Shown here piece by piece: positions 1-6,671 of a DNA stretch of 37,567 bases. The notes beneath the pieces were generated by a model that did no database searches, was not told where the DNA came from, and saw only the letters and a list, made by a program, of their open reading frames with translations. Made by a program: the position numbers and the translations under genes. Each line of letters starts with the position of its first letter. Within the stretch, counting starts at the first letter, position 1. The stretch is taken from NCBI GenBank assembly GCA_947575805.1, contig CANPOY010000029.1, positions 1 to 37,567 of the forward strand. The letters run 5' to 3'. The stretch is from an uncultured Lachnospiraceae bacterium (GTDB lineage Bacteria; Bacillota; Clostridia; Lachnospirales; Lachnospiraceae).

Positions 1-1
1 C

Positions 2-302
2 GTTAGAGCCAGTGTTTACAAGGGATTGCGGGGGCAGGGTACATTTTACGGACGAGCCCACCGGTGCCCTCAACCGTTCCTCTTCCGACGAGGTGATGGA
101 TGAGCTGGCAAAGCTGAACGCGGAGGGAACCACGGTAATGCTGGTGACCCATGACGTGAAGGTGGCGGCCAAGTGCACGAGAATCCTGTATATTATGGAC
201 GGCAATATTCGGGGAGAATACGAGTTGGGGCAGTACGACGGGAGCAGGCTGCGGGAAAGGGAGCGGGCCTTAAATGGCTGGCTGATGGAGCAAGGCTGGT
301 AG
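2..302 (+). CDS. ABC transporter ATP-binding protein, BceA-like, C-terminal part, apparently frameshifted
   Basis: This is the C-terminal part of an ATPase that powers a BceAB/MacB-type transporter, usually involved in antimicrobial-peptide detoxification or export. Visible are the Walker B/D-loop segment TDEPTGALN, the H-loop in MLVTHD, and the tail ending NGWLMEQGW that is common in clostridial BceA homologues. The 5' end lies outside the window. Bases 2-25 read ARA-like sequence (VRASVYKG) in one frame, but the downstream part is in the next frame. Removing one G from the G5 run at 30-34 would join them as VYKGLRGRVHFTDEPTG. The frame is therefore probably broken by a single-base insertion, real or a sequencing error. 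A GTG at 12 opens the downstream frame but is unlikely to be a true start. The two-component pair just downstream fits BceAB-type context. The permease is not in the window. Confidence 0.75.
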   Translation, partial: LEPVFTRDCGGRVHFTDEPTGALNRSSSDEVMDELAKLNAEGTTVMLVTHDVKVAAKCTRILYIMDGNIRGEYELGQYDGSRLRERERALNGWLMEQGW

Positions 303-410
303 CGTGAGAAGAATTTCTAACTGCCTTCGGCAGTTTACGCTCGCAGCAAGGGCTGCTTCGCGGAGAAATTCTAAGCCTCACGCCGAAGAATTGCCGCAAG
401 GCAATTCTTC
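302..410. repeat. Nested palindromic (cruciform-like) element between the ABC gene and the response regulator
   Basis: The sequence folds almost completely into paired arms. An outer stem pairs 302-308 (GCGTGAG) with 377-383, and continues as a 9-bp stem 310-318 (AGAATTTCT) with 364-372. Inside are two small hairpins: 319-324/330-335 (AACTGC/GCAGTT) and 343-347/352-356 (GCAGC/GCTGC). Immediately after comes a perfect 11-bp hairpin 385-395/400-410 (GAAGAATTGCC) with a GCAA tetraloop. There is no U-tract, so it is not a standard terminator. It looks like a dispersed palindromic repeat (REP or MITE-like) or a structured RNA. I saw no second copy in this window. Confidence 0.6.
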
Positions 411-486
411 TCCCAAAGAGGCGTTATGCGGAGAAGCTCCGGCTTTGTCCTGCAGGCGGTAGATAGATTATGGTGGGAGGATTTGC

Positions 487-1149
487 TTGACGGATATATT
501 GATTGTGGAGGACAACAGGGAACTGGCGGAGGTGCTGTGTGATTTCCTGCGGGCGGAAAACTACACCGTATCTGTGGCTTCAAATGCGGAAAAGGCCTTG
601 TCGCTGTATCAAAGATACGGCGCAAGGCTGGTCGTGTTGGATATTATGCTGCCGGGGGAGGACGGATTTTCGGTCTGTGAGAAGATCCGGGCCGGCAGCA
701 ATACGCCGATTCTGATCGTGAGCGCCAGGACTGGAAAGGAGGATAAGCTGCTGGGATTGAACCTGGGAGCAGACGACTATATTGAAAAGCCCTATGACAT
801 TGACATTATGCTGGCGAAGATCAGCGGTATTTTCCGGCGCAGGTATGCCCGGGACGAGCTGACGGACGGCAGGATCCGGGTGAATCGGGTCAGCCGCACT
901 GTCTACAGGGATGACGAGCCCCTGGAAATGACGGCGAAGGAATTTGATTTGTTGGTGCTGCTGATGGAAAACAGCGGCCGCACGCTTACCAAGGAGTACC
1001 TTTTTAATACCATCTGGGGCAGCGACAGCTTTTCCGAGCAGCAGACGCTTACGGTGCATATCAAGTGGCTGCGGCAGAAGATCGAGGAAGACCCGAAGCG
1101 CCCGCAGAAAATTCTGACGGTCTGGGGAGTGGGGTATCGGTATTTATGA
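487..1149 (+). CDS. Response regulator, OmpR/PhoB family
   Basis: A DNA-binding response regulator of 220 aa, the usual length of the family. The receiver domain (about residues 1-115) has the acidic pocket E8/D9, the phosphoacceptor D52 in LDIMLPGEDG, T/S switch residue in IVSA and K101 in EKPYD. The C-terminal winged-helix domain (about 125-220) ends in the typical LRQKIEEDP...VWGVGYRYL. The start is taken as TTG at 487, because it gives the canonical DILIVEDN N-terminus and sits behind GGGAGG (475-480). It overlaps the kinase gene by 4 bases (ATGA), so the two are translationally coupled. Given the upstream BceA-like ATPase, the pair probably senses cell-envelope or antimicrobial-peptide stress, but that is inferred from context. 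Confidence 0.93.
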   Translation: MTDILIVEDNRELAEVLCDFLRAENYTVSVASNAEKALSLYQRYGARLVVLDIMLPGEDGFSVCEKIRAGSNTPILIVSARTGKEDKLLGLNLGADDYIEKPYDIDIMLAKISGIFRRRYARDELTDGRIRVNRVSRTVYRDDEPLEMTAKEFDLLVLLMENSGRTLTKEYLFNTIWGSDSFSEQQTLTVHIKWLRQKIEEDPKRPQKILTVWGVGYRYL

Positions 1150-2384
1150 AAACATGGAAAAAACTGCTTGCCGCCGTGGCGATATTTATGCTGCTGGTCT
1201 TTGTCCTGGCAAATCTGGCTCTGTATTATATGACAGATCCGGAAAGGGGCAGACCTTACCGGGTGGAGATTAACCGGTTGGCACTTCAGATGCAGGAAGG
1301 CGGGGCGGAAGGGATTGACCTCTCCCGGTGTGAATATGTGGAAAATATAGTGGAAGATGTTGGCGGGGAGGACTTTTATTTGTCCGGGAGCGATTACGTC
1401 ATTCGGGAGATCGGCGGGAAGCGATACCGTTTCGACTATACCATGAAAAGCAACAAGCCGGACTCCCAAACATTCTATATTTTAAACGGAGCCCTGGCTG
1501 TGATGACGGCGGCGGTTATGGGCGTTTTGCTTTATGTGCGCAGGAAAATCCTGAGGCCTTTTGAGAGCCTGACGAGGGTGCCCTTTGAGCTTTCACGGGG
1601 ACACCTTGCCCTGCCGGTGAGAGAGGAAAAGAGCCGCTTCTTCGGAAAATTCCTGTGGGGAATGGATCTGCTGCGGGAGAGCATAGAGCAGCAAAGACAG
1701 CGGGAACTGGAACTGCAGAAGGAGAAGAAAACGCTGCTGCTGTCCCTGTCTCATGACATCAAAACACCGCTTTCCACGATAAAGCTGTATTCCCAGGCAT
1801 TGTCGAAAAATCTTTATACAGATGAGGGAAAGCAGAAGGAAATTGCTGAAAGCATTAATGAGAAGGCAGACGAGATCGAGGGGTATGTGGCCAGGATCGT
1901 CACGGCATCCAAGGAGGATTTCATAAGCTTTGATGTGAAAATATGCGAGTTTTACCTGTCAGCCCTGATCGGGAATATTGAGAGCTATTACCGGGAGAAG
2001 CTGGATCTGGTAAAAACGGAATTTATTCTGGGGAAATACCAGGACAGACTGTTGGCCGGCGATCCGGACAGGAGCGTGGAGGTTTTGCAGAACGTGATGG
2101 AAAACGCGCTCAAATACGGAGACGGAAGGCGCATTGAGCTGTTGTTCCCGGAGGATGACGAGGGTGTTCTGATAGCAGTGAAAAACGGTGGGTGCACGCT
2201 GGACAGGGATGAAATGCCACATATTTTTGACAGCTTTTACAGGGGTTCCAATTCCGGAAATGCCCGCGGAAGCGGACTTGGCCTGTATATCTGCAGACAG
2301 CTCATGCACAGGATGGGGGGAGATATTTTCGCGGAAATTGACGGGGAGTATATTACGGTGACGGTAGTTTTCTGCAAGGCCTGA
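1146..2384 (+). CDS. Sensor histidine kinase (HAMP-like linker, HisKA, HATPase)
   Basis: A membrane histidine kinase of 412 aa. The ATG at 1146 overlaps the regulator stop as ATGA; an in-frame start further upstream (1065) lies inside the regulator and is rejected. One transmembrane segment lies near residues 5-28 and a second near 118-136, with an extracytoplasmic region of roughly 90 residues between. After a HAMP-like linker comes a helical stretch and the H-box LSHDIKTPLS with phospho-acceptor H203. The N-box (VMENALKYGD) and G-box (GSGLGLYICRQLMHRMGG) identify the ATPase domain. It should phosphorylate the regulator encoded just upstream. The sensor domain is too long for a minimal intramembrane-sensing BceS kinase, so the stimulus is uncertain. 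Confidence 0.93.
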   Translation: MKTWKKLLAAVAIFMLLVFVLANLALYYMTDPERGRPYRVEINRLALQMQEGGAEGIDLSRCEYVENIVEDVGGEDFYLSGSDYVIREIGGKRYRFDYTMKSNKPDSQTFYILNGALAVMTAAVMGVLLYVRRKILRPFESLTRVPFELSRGHLALPVREEKSRFFGKFLWGMDLLRESIEQQRQRELELQKEKKTLLLSLSHDIKTPLSTIKLYSQALSKNLYTDEGKQKEIAESINEKADEIEGYVARIVTASKEDFISFDVKICEFYLSALIGNIESYYREKLDLVKTEFILGKYQDRLLAGDPDRSVEVLQNVMENALKYGDGRRIELLFPEDDEGVLIAVKNGGCTLDRDEMPHIFDSFYRGSNSGNARGSGLGLYICRQLMHRMGGDIFAEIDGEYITVTVVFCKA

Positions 2385-2464
2385 CGAGAACTTTTAGGGC
2401 TGCTTTGAAGTTAGTGGGAATTATAAGATAATTAAGATTTAAGGTTCTAACTTTATTCCTGATA

Positions 2465-2473
2465 TGTTATAAT
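2465..2473 (+). promoter_or_regulatory. Extended -10 promoter for the ECF S-component gene
   Basis: TG at 2465-2466, one base, then perfect TATAAT at 2468-2473. The -35 position (2445-2450, TTCTAA) is a poor match, which is typical of extended -10 promoters. The leader to the ATG at 2545 is about 65 bases. I could not recognise a riboswitch in it. Confidence 0.6.
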
Positions 2474-2544
2474 GTTGGTGTCGCTGTAGAACTCAGGACA
2501 GATAATTATCAACAACAATATCTGCCATGGAGGTGTAACCGAAA

Positions 2545-3129
2545 ATGAAGAAAACAACGAAAAATCTTACATTGTCTGCCATGTTTCTGGCGATAGGCAT
2601 GGTGCTTCCCTTCTTTACCGGACAGATTCCCCAGATCGGGAAGATGCTGCTTCCCATGCACATACCCGTTTTCTTGTGCGGGCTGATCTGTGGCTGGCAA
2701 TACGGCGCGGTAGTGGGATTTGCTTTGCCGTTGCTGCGGTCGGTATTGTTCAGTATGCCGGTGCTTTATCCGGCGGCGCTGGGAATGGCGTTTGAGCTGC
2801 TGACCTATGGGCTGGTGGCGGGGCTCTTATACGGGCGTTCCAGGTGGAAATGCGTGATTGCATTGTATCGTTCCCTGCTGATTGCCATGATTGCAGGGCG
2901 TTTTGTTTGGGGGATAGCACAGATCATCCTGCTGGGAATCAAGGGCAATGCCTTTACCTGGAAGGCGTTTATGGCAGGCGCTCTTTTGAATGCGGTGCCC
3001 GGCATTATCCTCCAGCTGATATTGATTCCGGCAGTTATGGTGGCGTTAAACCGTACCGGGCTTGTGAGGTTCGGCCGGCGGGAAAACGTTCAACAGGAGA
3101 CCGTTCAACGGGCTGCTGAGGGGGAGTAG
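2545..3129 (+). CDS. ECF transporter S component (substrate-binding membrane subunit), substrate unknown
   Basis: A hydrophobic protein of 194 aa with about five to six membrane segments and short loops, as expected for the S component of an energy-coupling-factor vitamin transporter (PF12822-type). Near the N-terminus it has the AMFLAIGMVLPF helix and the LPMHIPVFLCGLICG segment typical of this class; a hydrophilic tail of about 20 residues ends the protein. No EcfA or EcfT gene is adjacent, so it likely shares a common energising module encoded elsewhere (group II arrangement). The RBS GGAGG (2530-2534) precedes the ATG. The substrate cannot be named from sequence alone. Confidence 0.85.
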   Translation: MKKTTKNLTLSAMFLAIGMVLPFFTGQIPQIGKMLLPMHIPVFLCGLICGWQYGAVVGFALPLLRSVLFSMPVLYPAALGMAFELLTYGLVAGLLYGRSRWKCVIALYRSLLIAMIAGRFVWGIAQIILLGIKGNAFTWKAFMAGALLNAVPGIILQLILIPAVMVALNRTGLVRFGRRENVQQETVQRAAEGE

Positions 3130-3177
3130 TAAGGAGGCTCCGTGTGTGGGTTCCGGAAAAAGTGCATGGCCGCAGGA

Positions 3178-3204
3178 TTGACGGAGGCGGCTCGCGGGTA
3201 TAAT
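3178..3204 (+). promoter_or_regulatory. Probable promoter for rubredoxin
   Basis: TTGACG (3178-3183) and TATAAT (3199-3204) with a rather short 15-base spacer. It lies about 33 bases upstream of the rubredoxin ATG, in the gap after the S-component gene. Confidence 0.5.
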
Positions 3205-3236
3205 AAGCAAAAATAACAAACAGAAAGGGTTATATT

Positions 3237-3392
3237 ATGAAATATGTGTGTGATGTCTGCGGATGGGTATATGATGAGGAAGCAGGGTATCCGGAGGGTG
3301 GTATTGCTCCGGGGACAAAATGGGAGGACGTACCGGAGGACTTTGTTTGTCCGCTGTGCTTTGTGGGCAAGGAACAGTTTTCAAAGGAGTAA
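3237..3392 (+). CDS. Rubredoxin
   Basis: A 51-aa iron-binding electron carrier. The four iron ligands are C5 and C8 in CDVCGW and C38 and C41 in CPLC, separated by the conserved YDEEAGYPEGGI and PGTKWEDVPEDF elements. Length and spacing are exactly those of small clostridial rubredoxins. The gene has its own promoter-like sequence and an AGAAAGGG ribosome site. It normally passes electrons in oxygen or peroxide defence (for example to rubrerythrin or flavodiiron partners), but no partner gene is in the window. Confidence 0.93.
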   Translation: MKYVCDVCGWVYDEEAGYPEGGIAPGTKWEDVPEDFVCPLCFVGKEQFSKE

Positions 3393-3393
3393 G

Positions 3394-3601
3394 GCGGTGC
3401 AGCAAGGCATACGGGGATTACCTGAAGCTCCGTGACAGCATCGAAAAAAGAAAAAGCGGTCTTTTGACCGGGAACAACGAGTATGAGACAGACGATACCG
3501 GCATGTCCGGCTCGTCTGTTCTGCTCTATGTGGACAAGGCCTTAAAGATGCAGGTGTGCAGTGAGGAGGCAGGATTAAACGTTCTGAAACAGACAAATTA
3601 A
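3394..3601 (+). pseudogene. Possible fragment of an APH-type phosphotransferase (N-terminal part)
   Basis: An open frame following the rubredoxin stop has no plausible start codon of its own; its only upstream in-frame start (3320) lies inside rubredoxin. The translated stretch from about 3460 contains YETDDTGMSGSSVLLY followed by DKALKMQ. This resembles the N-terminal lobe of aminoglycoside-phosphotransferase-like proteins (a D-x-G-M-S-x-S-x-V motif followed by a L-K-I/M-Q strand). It stops at 3601 after about 65 residues. It is probably a remnant, and the family call is tentative. Confidence 0.35.
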
Positions 3602-3618
3602 CAAAGAGGTATAATATA

Positions 3619-4107
3619 TTGGTGATCAGAAGATATGAACCGTCGGATTGTAAGAGTATAACGGAATTGTTTTATGAGACGGTGCATGCCGTTAATGCAA
3701 AAGATTATACGAAGGAGCAGTTGGATGTCTGGGCCTCCGGAATTGTCGATCCGGAGGAATGGAACAGGTCGCTTTCAGAGCATTTCACATTGGTTGCCCT
3801 GGAGAATGGCAGGATCGTTGGTTTTGGCGATATTGATCAAACAGGCTACCTGGACAGGCTGTATGTACATAAGGATTATCAAGGCCGGGGAATTGCCTCT
3901 GCCCTCTGTGATGAACTGGAAAGTGCCGTCCGGGTGGAAAGAATCACGGTGCACGCTTCCATCACGGCAGTTCCCTTTTTCAGATCCAGGGGATATGAGA
4001 TTGTAAAGGAACAGCAGGTGATTCGACAGGGGAAGTTTTTGACGAATTACATGATGGAGAAACGGCAGAGGGAGGTTTGCGCCGACAAGTGGCGCGGAGC
4101 TGTTTAA
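3619..4107 (+). CDS. GNAT family N-acetyltransferase
   Basis: An acetyl-CoA-dependent N-acetyltransferase of about 162 aa. It starts with the typical IRRYEPSDCKSITELF strand-helix. The acetyl-CoA binding motif A is visible as LDRLYVHKDYQGRGIASALCDELE (Q/R-x-x-G-x-G/A), and motif B as VPFFRSRGYEIV. TTG at 3619 or GTG at 3622 may start it; both lie after AAAGAGG (3603-3609). The substrate is unknown. It lies between two apparent gene fragments, in a stretch more A+T-rich than the flanking housekeeping genes, which suggests an acquired patch. The C-terminal 15 residues run into the MGMT-like fragment, so its natural end may have been altered. Confidence 0.85.
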   Translation: MVIRRYEPSDCKSITELFYETVHAVNAKDYTKEQLDVWASGIVDPEEWNRSLSEHFTLVALENGRIVGFGDIDQTGYLDRLYVHKDYQGRGIASALCDELESAVRVERITVHASITAVPFFRSRGYEIVKEQQVIRQGKFLTNYMMEKRQREVCADKWRGAV

Positions 4108-4264
4108 GTATGGGAAGATTGCAAGGCTAATCGGCAGAGACAAAAATGCAAGGCTTGTGGGGAAGGTCTTAAGCATGGCAGAATTTTACGGCAGGTATCC
4201 TTGCCATAGAGTGGTGAATCATGTGGGACTGTTGAGGAGAGGAAGGGTAATTCATGGAGTGTAA
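4076..4264 (+). pseudogene. Fragment of an MGMT-family (alkyltransferase-like) protein
   Basis: In a frame offset from the acetyltransferase, bases about 4103-4232 encode KYGKIARLIG, NARLVGKVLSMAEFYG and RYPCHRVVNH. These match the DNA-binding helix and active-site PCHR motif of O6-alkylguanine-DNA alkyltransferase and alkyltransferase-like proteins. No start codon precedes it in frame close by, and the N-terminal beginning is missing. After the motif the frame runs into unrelated residues and stops at 4262-4264, without the usual C-terminal GRLAPGW-type ending. It is read as a decayed gene overlapped at its end by the following phosphotransferase gene. Confidence 0.65.
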
Positions 4265-5225
4265 GTACATAGAAGAGGCGTTGGCCTGTTATAATATGGC
4301 GGATATAGAGGCATCAGAGGTGATTTTGCTGCGGCATAATGAGAATATGACTTTTCGTGTGGGCAAAGAGTACCTGCTGCAAATACATGAGCCGGTAGAG
4401 GGCTTTCAGGTCCGACATATTTATGAAGGATTGGACCGTCTGGCGGTATATGAAACAGAATTCAGATTTCTTGCATATTTAAAGGCACAGGGAATGGTGA
4501 TCCGGGAACCGGTAGAGAACTGCAAGGGGGAGCTGATCACAAAGCTGAACGGCGGAATAACGGCTGCTGTTTCAAGGTGGGTCGAAGGAGATTCCCTGGA
4601 TAAGGTGGAACTGAATCAGGAGCATTATTACCGGATCGGGGCACTGACCGCCGAACTGCATAAATGCGCGGAAGGGTTTCAGGGATTTCCTGCGGTATCC
4701 TACGACAGGGAGCATTGTGACCGGATCAAAGAATGGATTCGGGAGATGGAAGACAGCGGAGTGAATTCTGGATATTGCAGGGAAATGCAAAGAGCCTGTG
4801 ATGCCGTCGGGGCTTTGCTGTGGAGAGAGCGTGATCAATTTCGAATGCTGCATGCGGATCTGTCTCTTTCTAATATTTTGTTGACAAAGGGGGGGCTTGT
4901 CCCCATAGATTTTGCTTTTTTGGGAATGGGTCATCCTATGTTTGACATAGCAAATTTATTCGCAAATATGGGGGAACTGTCATGCCGACAGAAAATTGCA
5001 GAAGGATACCGAGGTGCAGGCGGAGTAATTGATTATGCGGCACTGGAGGCCTGTTTTGTGCTGTCGATATTGGGCGGGATTGCTATCCATTTTCAACAAT
5101 GGAGCAGGAAGGACTGGTTTGAAGACAGAATGAAGCGGTGGTGCGGCGAAATCATGGAACCCTTTAACAGGGGGGAGAAATTGTTTCGGGAGGATTTTTA
5201 CTTGATTCATGCGGGGGAGAGGTGA
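4254..5225 (+). CDS. APH/choline-kinase family phosphotransferase
   Basis: A protein-kinase-fold small-molecule phosphotransferase of 323 aa. The catalytic loop HADLSLSN has H200, D202 and N207, and the metal-binding DFA (D219) lies 12 residues on, as in the APH/HSK2 family. The N-terminal lobe has the ENMTFRV strand region typical of these kinases. The substrate (aminoglycoside, homoserine, choline, hydroxylysine or other) cannot be decided. A good purine-rich RBS (GAGGAGAGGAAGG, 4233-4245) precedes the ATG. The 5' end overlaps the MGMT fragment. Base composition is lower in G+C than in the hisS-aspS region, consistent with acquisition. Confidence 0.85.
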   Translation: MECKYIEEALACYNMADIEASEVILLRHNENMTFRVGKEYLLQIHEPVEGFQVRHIYEGLDRLAVYETEFRFLAYLKAQGMVIREPVENCKGELITKLNGGITAAVSRWVEGDSLDKVELNQEHYYRIGALTAELHKCAEGFQGFPAVSYDREHCDRIKEWIREMEDSGVNSGYCREMQRACDAVGALLWRERDQFRMLHADLSLSNILLTKGGLVPIDFAFLGMGHPMFDIANLFANMGELSCRQKIAEGYRGAGGVIDYAALEACFVLSILGGIAIHFQQWSRKDWFEDRMKRWCGEIMEPFNRGEKLFREDFYLIHAGER

Positions 5226-5232
5226 GGTGGGA

Positions 5233-5270
5233 ATTTTCCTGTTTTCTAGTGGCTGCAAAAACAGAAAAAT
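5233..5270. terminator. AT-rich hairpin after the phosphotransferase gene
   Basis: Arms 5233-5245 (ATTTTCCTGTTTT) and 5258-5270 pair with 12 of 13 matches around a 12-base loop. No T-run follows on the plus strand, so a terminator role is plausible but weak. Confidence 0.35.
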
Positions 5271-5391
5271 GTACCCGGATAAAGGCTATTGCAGGTATGA
5301 AAATAACTATATACAAAATATTGAATAGAGTCAGGCTTTTTTAATTATTCTATACTAAAATTGGATACATTATTTGGTATAGAGGTAGCAA

Positions 5392-5610
5392 ATGATAGAT
5401 TACACGCCATTTTGGCAGACATTGGAGAATAGTTGTGAAAACTGGTATACATTGACGACTAAGCATAATATGTCTCCAAATACTTTGCATAGAATGAAGC
5501 ATGGATGCGATATTTCTACTCGCACCATAAATGATCTATGTCGTATTTTAAAATGTCGTGTTGAAGATATTATTCTTTATGTGCCTTCCGATTCCGACCA
5601 ACCTTTATAA
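5392..5610 (+). CDS. Small helix-turn-helix regulator, Cro/CI (XRE) type
   Basis: A 72-aa protein with a single helix-turn-helix domain. The pattern NWYTLTTKHNMSPNTLHRMKHG followed by STRTINDLCRILKCRVEDII is that of the YozG/Cro-CI class: a recognition helix, then a helix rich in L/I and the closing VEDI. It starts at an ATG after AGAGGTAG. The upstream 165 bases are very A+T-rich. The target genes are unknown; it stands alone between the phosphotransferase and the hydrolase. Low-G+C content suggests that it belongs to the same acquired patch. Confidence 0.85.
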   Translation: MIDYTPFWQTLENSCENWYTLTTKHNMSPNTLHRMKHGCDISTRTINDLCRILKCRVEDIILYVPSDSDQPL

Positions 5611-5745
5611 GAAATCTTCTTTTTTCCAAGAATGTATCTTACTTTTTCCTTAACCGGCAATAACAGGCAGCCTTTTGTGGAAAGGGAACTGATGGGAGCA
5701 TAGAATAGTATCAAAATCTTTTGTAAGAGAAGAGGGAACAAGAGC

Positions 5746-6543
5746 ATGAAACAGTTAAAATTGAAGAATTCTCCTATTGCCTATTATATCAGCGGCTCGG
5801 ATCAGGACGAGTGGGTTCTGTTTCTTCATGCGGCCTTTGTGGATCACAATATGTTTCAGGATCAGACAGAGTATTTTCAGGGCAAATACAATGTGTTGGC
5901 GGTAGACCTGATCGGCCACGGGCAGTCGTTGAACACCCGCAGGGGAGACAGCATAGACAAAATGTCAGCGTGGATACATGAGATCCTGAAAGAGGAAAGA
6001 ATAGAGAAAATACATATTGTAGGTGTCTCGCTGGGGGCGGTGGTGGCTCAGGATTTTGCGAATCACTATCCGGAGGAAGTGAAGTCCCTGGCCTGCTTCG
6101 GCGGCTACGACATAAATCATTTTGACGCTAAAATGCAGCGGGAAAACAGTGGAAAGCAGATATTAATGATGCTGAAAGCGGTAGTTTCTGTGAAATGGTT
6201 TGCAAAGGCAAACAAAAAGATTTCCGCCTGCACAGCCAAGGCACAGGAGCAGTTTTACGAGTTGAATATCCACTTCCCCAAAAGGTCCTTCCGTTATCTG
6301 GCTTCGCTCAATGGTATGGTAAACAAATTTACCACCGGGCAGAGAACCTATCCGCTGCTGATCGGCTGCGGGCAGAAGGATATTCCCATGGAGTTGGTGG
6401 CGGTGGATGCGTGGAAGGCCACGGAGCCGGACTGCGAAGTCATTCTCTTTGAAAATGCGGGACACTGCGTGAACATGGACGCGCCCCGGGAATTCAACGA
6501 AGCGCTGGAAGGGTTTTGGAAGGGGCGGCGCCAAATATCCTGA
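5746..6543 (+). CDS. Alpha/beta-fold hydrolase
   Basis: A 265-aa serine hydrolase. The nucleophile elbow is GVSLG with S95; the likely acid is D212 in GCGQKDIP and the base H240 in NAGHCVNMD, giving a complete triad. The oxyanion region is LFLHAAFVDH near residue 26, and VDLIGHGQS is the usual strand-turn after it. There is no signal peptide, so it is cytoplasmic. The substrate is unknown. It is a single gene closed by a good terminator six bases after its stop, and is not part of the hisS operon. Confidence 0.9.
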   Translation: MKQLKLKNSPIAYYISGSDQDEWVLFLHAAFVDHNMFQDQTEYFQGKYNVLAVDLIGHGQSLNTRRGDSIDKMSAWIHEILKEERIEKIHIVGVSLGAVVAQDFANHYPEEVKSLACFGGYDINHFDAKMQRENSGKQILMMLKAVVSVKWFAKANKKISACTAKAQEQFYELNIHFPKRSFRYLASLNGMVNKFTTGQRTYPLLIGCGQKDIPMELVAVDAWKATEPDCEVILFENAGHCVNMDAPREFNEALEGFWKGRRQIS

Positions 6544-6548
6544 AAACA

Positions 6549-6573
6549 GCGGGGAGACGATCCCCGCATTTTT
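6549..6573 (+). terminator. Rho-independent terminator after the hydrolase
   Basis: Perfect 7-bp stem GCGGGGA/TCCCCGC with a GACGA loop, followed by ATTTTT (6568-6573). Confidence 0.88.
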
Positions 6574-6598
6574 GCACCTGCATTTTGGCAGGATTTCC

Positions 6599-6627
6599 TT
6601 GCAAAAACAGGCTGTTGTGGATATAAT
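6599..6627 (+). promoter_or_regulatory. Sigma-A type promoter for hisS-aspS
   Basis: TTGCAA (6599-6604), a 17-base spacer and perfect TATAAT (6622-6627). The start site would lie near 6634, leaving a leader of about 38 bases before the hisS ATG. That is too short for a T-box. Confidence 0.85.
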
Positions 6628-6671
6628 GGTTTATATTTGAGAGGAAAGTACAGATTAGAGAGGAAAGAGAG

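Noticed and set aside
2385..2544. Possible vitamin riboswitch before the ECF S component
   Set aside because: The leader is only about 65 bases from the likely start site and I could not match a THF, TPP, cobalamin or preQ1 consensus.
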